Shown here in pieces: positions 17,208-20,380 of a stretch of 20,380 nucleotides of DNA. The translations under genes were made by a program, and so were the position numbers. Under the pieces are notes generated by a model, which worked only from the letters and a program-made list of their open reading frames with translations, was not told where the DNA came from and did not search any database. This stretch comes from a virus, in the IMG/VR virus record IMGVR_UViG_3300022934_000257, positions 1 through 20,380 of that record; one strand, written 5' to 3'. Each line of letters starts with the position of its first letter. Position 1 is the first letter of the stretch.

Positions 17208-17690
17208 ATTTTATTGCTTACGCACGTCCTCGCCGGACGGGCATCTTACCAGATGGGTTGACCTGTCGTCAGGTCAATCACGGCAACGTATCGCCGTTGC
17301 ATCACTCTCCGTCAGCATCGTTATTTATTCTTTGCCACGCTATTAGCACCCTCCACATCCTAACTTTGTTGGGACAAAGTTACGCTGTTCCGAAGTGCAG
17401 CTTATCGGCAGTTGATATACCGCTAATGCCCTTGGTCAGGCATAGCAAGACATAACCACAAACAATCGCTAACAAGAGAGAGTGTACGTCAAGTCGTGAC
17501 ACTCTCTCTTGTAATCGACTGTAGAGTGGTGCTTGCGAGTCTTCGTGTCATCCAGAGCAGGAACGTCTGCTATTCGCAGGTCGTTCGTTGCTCTTCCTCG
17601 TGAGAACACACACACATGATTGGCCCTACGTCGTTCCATTATCCTTGCAGGTTAGCACACGAATTGCGTGGCAAGCGGCAAAAGTAAAAT
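17208..17690 (+). ncRNA. Candidate large structured RNA (about 480 nt), new or unrecognised family
   Basis: This gap between divergent modules is full of inverted repeats. The best are CGTCC/GGACG (17225-17239), CATCT/AGATG with a TACC loop (17242-17255), GGTTGACCTG/CAGGTCAATC with a TCGT loop (17256-17279, one G.U), GCAACG/CGTTGC (17283-17300), TAACTTTGT/ACAAAGTTA with a TGGG loop (17361-17382), GCTAATGCC/GGCATAGC with a bulge (17422-17446), ACAAGAGAGAGTGT/ACACTCTCTCTTGT (17472-17512) and a 17-base-pair bulged hairpin (17554-17594, two G.U). Possible closing helices pair ATTTTA, GCTT and ACGCA (17208-17224) with TGCGT, AAGC and TAAAAT (17665-17690). All wobbles are G.U only on the plus strand. 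A weak promoter (TTCAAA, 17 bases, TTCTAT, 17172-17200) would start just before 17208. The ends are approximate. Replication origin or packaging site are alternatives. Confidence 0.5.
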
Positions 17691-17880
17691 GCGTTTCAAA
17701 ATCCGAATTTATTATAATTGGCACGAGACAAGCTCGTGCGGCAAGCCCATCCCGATAGTGATCGTTGGCCGAAGTCGTGATGGGCTTGTTTGGAAAATCC
17801 ATTTTGACAGGGGGGTTTCGTTAGAATACTCAACCCCAACAACATTTGACTATTGCCTTTCGTGTGCTGGGGGTCGGTAA
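17689..17880 (+). CDS. Doubtful small ORF overlapping RNA structure
   Basis: A 63-codon ORF from ATG 17689 (a GTG at 17668 would add seven residues). The product would start MRFKIRIYYNWHETSSCGKP and end CLSCAGGR, with a CxxC near the C-terminus. Against it: no clear ribosome binding site, and strong hairpins at 17721-17789 run through the frame, which may be the real constraint on the sequence. For it: length, sensible residue mix and same direction as the following genes. I cannot assign a function. Confidence 0.33.
   Translation: MRFKIRIYYNWHETSSCGKPIPIVIVGRSRDGLVWKIHFDRGVSLEYSTPTTFDYCLSCAGGR
17713..17718 (+). promoter_or_regulatory. Possible -10 box before the right-arm genes
   Basis: TATAAT occurs in an A+T-rich stretch; transcription from it would begin close to the hairpin at 17721. 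No good -35 hexamer is found 16-18 bases upstream (TGCGTT at 17690), so this is weak. It is the only exact plus-strand -10 match I noticed ahead of the rightward operon. Confidence 0.25.
17721..17789 (+). other. Two-domain folded RNA element
   Basis: GCACGAG and CTCGTGC (17721-17739) form a seven-base-pair hairpin with loop ACAAG. Directly after it CAAGCCCATC (17742-17751) pairs perfectly with GATGGGCTTG (17779-17788); G17741.U17789 and possibly G17740.U17790 extend it. Inside lies CGAT-AGTG-ATCG (17753-17764). The layout is compact, like a riboswitch or regulatory leader, and the wobbles again favour the plus strand. Confidence 0.5.
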
Positions 17881-17943
17881 GAACGCGCAGGACAATCCTG
17901 TATGAGTGTTCTTGCTAACCGTGTAACGATAGGAGATTTACAC
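17876..17943 (+). promoter_or_regulatory. Leader with hairpin and looped Shine-Dalgarno
   Basis: GGTAAGAAC (17876-17884) pairs with GTTCTTGCT (17908-17916), including two G.U, and encloses CAGGA-CAA-TCCTG (17888-17900). Next, GTGTAA (17921-17926) pairs with TTACAC (17938-17943), which abuts the ATG at 17944. The Shine-Dalgarno AGGAG (17931-17935) is therefore in an 11-base loop. This could tune translation of the clamp-motif gene. Confidence 0.5.
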
Positions 17944-18117
17944 ATGGATCAGTTAGATCTTTTCACCAATGATACTTTTACTTCAACTAACGAAGCTGGT
18001 CAGGTGACGATGACACCGCTACAGTTTGAGATAATGCAGTGCATTGCATCAGGCGATATGAGCCGGGCTACCGAGCTTATAGAGTTACAGAACTGTGACG
18101 ATGACATCTGGTTTTAG
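17944..18117 (+). CDS. 57-aa protein with beta-clamp binding motif
   Basis: A small acidic protein starting MDQLDLFTNDTF. Residues 3-7, QLDLF, match the consensus pentapeptide QL[SD]LF by which bacterial replication and repair proteins bind the beta sliding clamp (DnaN). The motif lies at an exposed end and is followed by a flexible Thr/Asn-rich stretch and a helical region (PLQFEIMQCIASGDMSRATE). Some phages make small early proteins that bind the clamp to block or redirect host replication; this could be one, or it might recruit a partner to the clamp. I choose ATG 17944 over ATG 17902 because AGGAG is correctly placed before it and the longer form would read through the leader hairpin. It heads the plus-strand run. 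Confidence 0.72.
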   Translation: MDQLDLFTNDTFTSTNEAGQVTMTPLQFEIMQCIASGDMSRATELIELQNCDDDIWF

Positions 18118-18126
18118 GAGGTTGAT

Positions 18127-18270
18127 ATGACAGATCAAATTAAAGAACTGCTCGACTATCTTGAGCATCTTCGCAGTCTTAGCATCAACGATGCACAGGA
18201 CACAGATCTCTTGTCCGAAGAGATCACTCAGGTCGAGTTAGACCTGATGCACCTCGGCTACTATCAATAG
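18127..18270 (+). CDS. 47-aa acidic helical protein
   Basis: A short gene with a strong ribosome site (AGGAGG, five bases before ATG) that overlaps the previous stop. The product, beginning MTDQIKELLDYLEHLRSLSI and ending DLMHLGYYQ, is almost wholly helical with leucine-heptad character, so a short coiled coil or helical hairpin is likely. No family is recognised. Its position in an early-type cluster suggests a small host-directed or regulatory protein. Confidence 0.65.
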   Translation: MTDQIKELLDYLEHLRSLSINDAQDTDLLSEEITQVELDLMHLGYYQ

Positions 18271-18284
18271 AAGCCAAGTATATC

Positions 18285-18310
18285 GGGGGTAGGTTGTATA
18301 GCTTACCCCC
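18285..18310 (+). other. Intergenic 11-bp hairpin
   Basis: GGGGGTAGGTT and AGCTTACCCCC pair along their full length with a GTAT loop; two of the pairs are G.U on the plus strand and would be mismatches on the minus strand. No T-run follows, so it is not a standard terminator. Transcript stabilisation, RNase III processing or attenuation is possible. Confidence 0.6.
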
Positions 18311-18337
18311 ATCAAACTCAGACGTGAGGAGAATGAA

Positions 18338-18517
18338 ATGAATAAATCTACAGAACTTTGCCAGTTGGCAGATGATATCCGCGACAAGCTAAGTGTCTTA
18401 TCTGGTCACGCTATGGCTGGCAGATACGAGCTTGCGGCTGAAGCATTTGATTTAATCATGGGATACACAGGCGATATCAAGCGTATCGCACATCAGGAGG
18501 GTAAAAACAATGACTAA
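18338..18517 (+). CDS. 59-aa small protein
   Basis: Starts at ATG 18338 with GAGGAG upstream; the ATG five bases earlier gives only two codons. The product opens MNKSTELCQLADDIRDKLSV and continues with helices (AGRYELAAEAFDLIMGY) and a charged tail. It looks like a small soluble helical bundle. The end overlaps the next gene by eight bases (ATGACTAA), so the two are probably co-translated. No function is recognised. Confidence 0.68.
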   Translation: MNKSTELCQLADDIRDKLSVLSGHAMAGRYELAAEAFDLIMGYTGDIKRIAHQEGKNND

Positions 18518-19118
18518 CGTACAACTTGACGATCTGACACCAGAGGTTCTTGACCGTGTTGCTAGACAGCTTCAGGCTGACAGACGCCCGATGGACGACA
18601 AGCAGAAGCAATGGGATGACGAGTTCAAACGCCGTGTCCATGCACTGATCGATCTGTTCGAGGATGGCCCAGAGGTCATACTACAGTGCAAGCTGGCAGA
18701 TCAGATCACTCGGATGTTTGAGAAGATCACGCACAATATTGCACAGGCTGGCACACAGGCCAGACAGGAGCTTAAAGACCTCAAGCGTGACGATGTTGGC
18801 ATCGAGATCACTGGCAACATGATCGAGGATAAAGAAACCAAGATTCAGCTACTGCGTGACCAATACTACATTGCCAACCACGCATACAAGATCATGCGGC
18901 ATCAGGTTCGGTCAGAGGTCATCGGCGCAACTGGTATGAACTGGGGTCAGTACATTCCGGCTGACGAGATGTCTCGTGTCAAGCGTGTTCGTTTCCGGAA
19001 AGGTCAGCTCACGATGGAAACATACCAAGCCAACAAGCAGGATTTCTGGTCTTATGCTAGGGATGCTGGGTTGGTAGAGATGCCCCGTGACGACAGTCAT
19101 GCATCATCTATCGACTAA
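18510..19118 (+). CDS. 202-aa charged helical protein, unknown
   Basis: A soluble, highly charged protein with AGGAGG nine bases before its ATG. The first 110 residues are helical and may be coiled (VARQLQADRRPMDDKQKQWD, then FEKITHNIAQAGTQARQELK). The C-terminal half contains aromatic positions (NWGQYIPADEM, DFWSYARDAG) and a basic VKRVRFRKGQLT patch that could contact nucleic acid. No catalytic motif is evident. The DNA is richer in G+C than the two genes that follow. Being in a cluster that ends with ssb, a role in DNA metabolism or takeover is plausible but not shown. Confidence 0.8.
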   Translation: MTNVQLDDLTPEVLDRVARQLQADRRPMDDKQKQWDDEFKRRVHALIDLFEDGPEVILQCKLADQITRMFEKITHNIAQAGTQARQELKDLKRDDVGIEITGNMIEDKETKIQLLRDQYYIANHAYKIMRHQVRSEVIGATGMNWGQYIPADEMSRVKRVRFRKGQLTMETYQANKQDFWSYARDAGLVEMPRDDSHASSID

Positions 19119-19126
19119 CTAACATC

Positions 19127-19162
19127 GTGATTCCAGGCTCGGCAAGCTCGACTTGGAATCAC
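19127..19162 (+). other. Intergenic hairpin after the 202-aa gene
   Basis: GTGATTCCA (19127-19135) pairs perfectly with TGGAATCAC (19154-19162). G36.U53 and G37-C52 (last two digits) add two inner pairs, the first again a plus-strand wobble. The loop is about 14 bases and no T-run follows. A weak terminator or processing hairpin is possible. Confidence 0.5.
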
Positions 19163-19184
19163 TCATCGCGTCCTGAGTATGACG

Positions 19185-19270
19185 TGGTGCAGGTTGTAAA
19201 AGTCTTTGACCTCTGGCCTGTAAACTAAACTGCTCACATTTTTCAACCGTCAGCACCGAGGATGCGCCTC
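19185..19270 (+). promoter_or_regulatory. Structured leader of the 76-aa gene
   Basis: GGTGC (19186-19190) can pair with GCACC (19253-19257), and GGTTG (19192-19196) with CAACC (19244-19248). Next to them GAGG-ATGCG-CCTC (19258-19270) makes a small hairpin that contains the likely Shine-Dalgarno GAGGA ahead of ATG 19273. Folding would hide the ribosome site. The helices are short, so this is a moderate-confidence proposal. Confidence 0.38.
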
Positions 19271-19272
19271 AA

Positions 19273-19503
19273 ATGGAAACATATTACAAAGTACAACAAC
19301 ATCGTGAACGTGGTTGGGAAGATGTTGGCACATGGGTTCGTTTCTATAAAGATGCAGAGAAGGTTGCATTAACGTTGAATAAGCCAAAAACAGAACATAT
19401 TAGAATTTTAGAGAAAAAGGTTAAAGATGAATATTCATCAGTTTTCTCAAGTCATTTCATAAGAGGTTCGGTTAAACGTGGAGTAATTCGTGAGGAGAGA
19501 TAG
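19273..19503 (+). CDS. 76-aa basic protein, unknown
   Basis: A small protein opening METYYKVQQHRERGWEDVGT, with a compact alpha/beta look at the N-terminus (KVQQHRERGWEDVGTWVRFY and a helix KDAEKVALTLN) and a basic C-terminal end (GSVKRGVIREER). The first half resembles small phage proteins that begin with a strand-tryptophan-strand-helix pattern, but I cannot name a family. It is A+T-rich like the next gene. Two bases separate it from the membrane protein gene, whose ribosome site lies inside its 3' end, so the pair is probably one unit. Confidence 0.7.
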   Translation: METYYKVQQHRERGWEDVGTWVRFYKDAEKVALTLNKPKTEHIRILEKKVKDEYSSVFSSHFIRGSVKRGVIREER

Positions 19504-19505
19504 TC

Positions 19506-19790
19506 ATGTTCTTTTACATCTTTGCTGGCATTTGTTCAGCTTGCGGCATTTTGTTCCTATTAGCCAAACTAAACATAAAACGTGTTCTTGCGTTTGATGT
19601 TTTTGTTGACATCGGTGCCTCAATTATGCTCATGGTTATGTTCTTTGGCACATTCGCTGGGATGATGGCGGCTATTGTTGGCGGCTCAATCATCTCAATC
19701 GTACTGTTTACAATGAAGAAATTTGTTGGTTATCAAAAGCCAATATTCAAAAAATACAAGGTTCAGTGGGTGGATGTTCCGCCACGGTAA
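19506..19790 (+). CDS. Small membrane protein, probably three helices
   Basis: A 94-residue hydrophobic protein. Likely transmembrane segments are about residues 3-21 (YIFAGICSACGILFLLAKL), 27-45 (VLAFDVFVDIGASIMLMVM) and 46-68 (the Gly-rich FGTFAGMMAAIVGGSIISIV), followed by a basic tail with MKKF and YQKPIFKKYK. GAGGAG precedes the ATG at good spacing. Three short helices and a charged tail superficially resemble class I holins, but the position beside ssb rather than a lysin argues against that. An inner-membrane takeover or superinfection function is possible. Confidence 0.75.
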   Translation: MFFYIFAGICSACGILFLLAKLNIKRVLAFDVFVDIGASIMLMVMFFGTFAGMMAAIVGGSIISIVLFTMKKFVGYQKPIFKKYKVQWVDVPPR

Positions 19791-19800
19791 TCTGTATTGA

Positions 19801-19858
19801 CACTGTTGCCCAGTTAACAGGGACGCAATGCAGTGACAGAGGCTAGACGTGATGCCTC
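19801..19858 (+). other. Two hairpins upstream of ssb
   Basis: CACTG (19801-19805) pairs with CAGTG (19831-19835), TTGC (19806-19809) with GCAA (19825-19828), and CC with GG inside, giving a bulged stem of about 11 pairs around AGTTAACA. A second stem, GAGGC/GCCTC (19839-19858), follows. The ssb ribosome site remains free. TTGACA at 19797-19802 has no partner -10 at useful spacing. Confidence 0.42.
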
Positions 19859-19891
19859 AACTTCAATCATGCTAACGTAAAGGAGAATCGC

Positions 19892-20302
19892 ATGAACTTC
19901 GCACAAATCACAGTTTCTGGTAATGTAGGCTCTGCACCTGAGATCAAGGATGTTAACGGCACTAAGGTCGCTAACTTCTCTATCGCAGTCAATGAGAACT
20001 ACACAACCAAGTCAGGCGAGAAGGTCGAGAAGACTCACTGGTATCGTGTAGAGGCTTGGGACGGCAGTAATGGCAAGGGTCTAGTATCCAACGTCATTGA
20101 GAAGTATGTCGGTCAGGGTACAACTGTATTCGTACAAGGTATGCCTATCATCGAGGAGTATGAGAAGGATGGCGTTAAGCAACGTTCATTCAAGATCAAA
20201 CTCGCTGGTGCAGGTTCTACATTCCGCATGGGTGGTAAGTCAGGTGGTGACGCTTCTGCCGCACCTGCCGTAGACGTGCCTGCGGATGATATCCCATTCT
20301 AG
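19892..20302 (+). CDS. ssb: Single-stranded DNA-binding protein
   Basis: A 136-residue SSB that coats single-stranded DNA during phage replication. The OB-fold covers about residues 1-110, with the usual opening (FAQITVSGNVGSAPEIKD), HWYRVEAWDG near residues 50-59 carrying aromatic residues for base stacking, and GQGTTVFVQGMP near 74-85. A Gly/Ser/Ala-rich linker follows, and the C-terminus is DDIPF, the acidic tip by which SSB recruits replication and repair proteins. AAAGGAG lies at good spacing before ATG 19892. Length is shorter than E. coli SSB (178), mainly in the linker. The bacterial-type tip suggests it can work with host-type partners. Confidence 0.93.
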   Translation: MNFAQITVSGNVGSAPEIKDVNGTKVANFSIAVNENYTTKSGEKVEKTHWYRVEAWDGSNGKGLVSNVIEKYVGQGTTVFVQGMPIIEEYEKDGVKQRSFKIKLAGAGSTFRMGGKSGGDASAAPAVDVPADDIPF

Positions 20303-20320
20303 TAGTCCTATCCTACTAGA
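20298..20320 (+). other. Hairpin over the ssb stop codon
   Basis: TCTAGTAG (20298-20305, containing the ssb TAG stop) pairs perfectly with CTACTAGA (20313-20320) around a TCCTATC loop. No T-run follows. Confidence 0.5.
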
Positions 20321-20322
20321 TA

Positions 20323-20373
20323 GAGGGGCAGGTTTTTCCTCCCAGTATTCCCTGCCCCTCGCACCTATGGGAG
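20323..20373 (+). promoter_or_regulatory. Hairpin with possible pseudoknot to the next ribosome site
   Basis: GAGGGGCAGG (20323-20332) pairs perfectly with CCTGCCCCTC (20351-20360), a very stable ten-base-pair stem. Its 18-base loop contains CTCCCA (20339-20344), the exact complement of TGGGAG (20368-20373), which belongs to the purine-rich ribosome site of a gene that must begin just beyond the window. Pairing would make an H-type pseudoknot that hides this site. The alternative is a simple processing or partial-termination hairpin; five T at the loop start are in the wrong place for a terminator on this strand. Confidence 0.52.
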
Positions 20374-20380
20374 AAGGTCA

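Noticed and set aside
17167-17208. 13-codon ORF behind GGAAGGAG on the plus strand, with a start resembling that at 17944
   Set aside because: The purine run is 11 bases from the ATG and no plus-strand promoter is visible upstream; the same bases carry the minus-strand -10 box, so chance is likely.
16913-17455. 180-codon plus-strand ORF running from inside the terminase small subunit gene into the hairpin region
   Set aside because: No ribosome site, Cys/His/Pro/Leu-rich antisense-type composition, and it crosses several strong inverted repeats.
17616-17687. 23-codon ORF after an ACACACACAC tract
   Set aside because: No ribosome binding site, no recognisable product, and it overlaps the proposed RNA closing stem.
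17804-17832. TTGACA as a plus-strand -35 box
   Set aside because: No acceptable -10 hexamer 16-18 bases downstream; TAGAAT is only 12 bases away.
19506-19790. Holin assignment for the three-helix membrane protein
   Set aside because: Size and topology would allow it, but there is no lysin beside it and it sits with early-type genes next to ssb.

Overview
The window is part of a tailed double-stranded DNA phage genome, almost certainly a podovirus with a T7-like virion. It holds a complete packaging and structural module on the minus strand and the start of a replication and host-takeover module on the plus strand. The virion gene order (small and large terminase, portal, scaffold, capsid, tail adaptor, tail nozzle, three internal virion proteins) matches T7-type podoviruses. 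The small linker proteins (a DUF6321-type protein before the scaffold, a four-cysteine 40-residue protein after the capsid), together with modest GC content, suggest a marine phage of an alphaproteobacterium, perhaps near the HMO-2011 type. That placement is inference from memory of such genomes; no search was run.

Minus strand, read right to left from 17126 to 1: terminase small subunit, a Lys/Ala-rich small protein, terminase large subunit, a possible permuted papain-fold protein, a small charged protein, portal, a small unknown, a DUF6321-like protein, scaffold, major capsid protein, a 90-residue probable decoration protein, two 40-residue genes, tail adaptor (gp11-like), an unknown basic protein, tail nozzle (gp12-like), then gp14-, gp15- and gp16-like ejection proteins. 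The last is cut by the left edge and begins with a pesticin-type muramidase domain. The genes are tightly packed, often joined by TAATG, ATGA or GTGA overlaps. A promoter with both sigma-70 hexamers at consensus (TTGACA, 19 bases, TATAAT) lies just upstream of the module.

Centre, 17127-17943: a divergent region of about 800 bases with little convincing coding but many strong inverted repeats. Stems of 14, 10, 9 and 8 base pairs, a 17-base-pair bulged hairpin and a possible closing stem pairing about 17208-17224 with 17665-17690 suggest a large structured RNA of about 480 nt. Non-Watson-Crick positions in these stems are G.U wobbles only when read on the plus strand, which points to plus-strand transcription. 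A second folded element (17721-17789) and a leader that puts the Shine-Dalgarno in a hairpin loop (17876-17943) follow.

Plus strand, 17944 to the right edge: a run of small genes of mostly unknown role. The first encodes a 57-residue protein with a near-N-terminal QLDLF, the consensus beta sliding-clamp binding motif. After it come two small proteins, a 202-residue protein, an A+T-rich pair (one soluble, one membrane protein) and a single-stranded DNA-binding protein ending in DDIPF. The larger gaps in this run hold stable hairpins without U-tracts. After ssb, a hairpin loop is complementary to the next gene's ribosome binding site and could form a pseudoknot over it.

Together, the left arm builds, fills and delivers the particle, and the right arm opens the replication functions. 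No integrase, tRNA, CRISPR, insertion sequence, holin or separate endolysin was seen.
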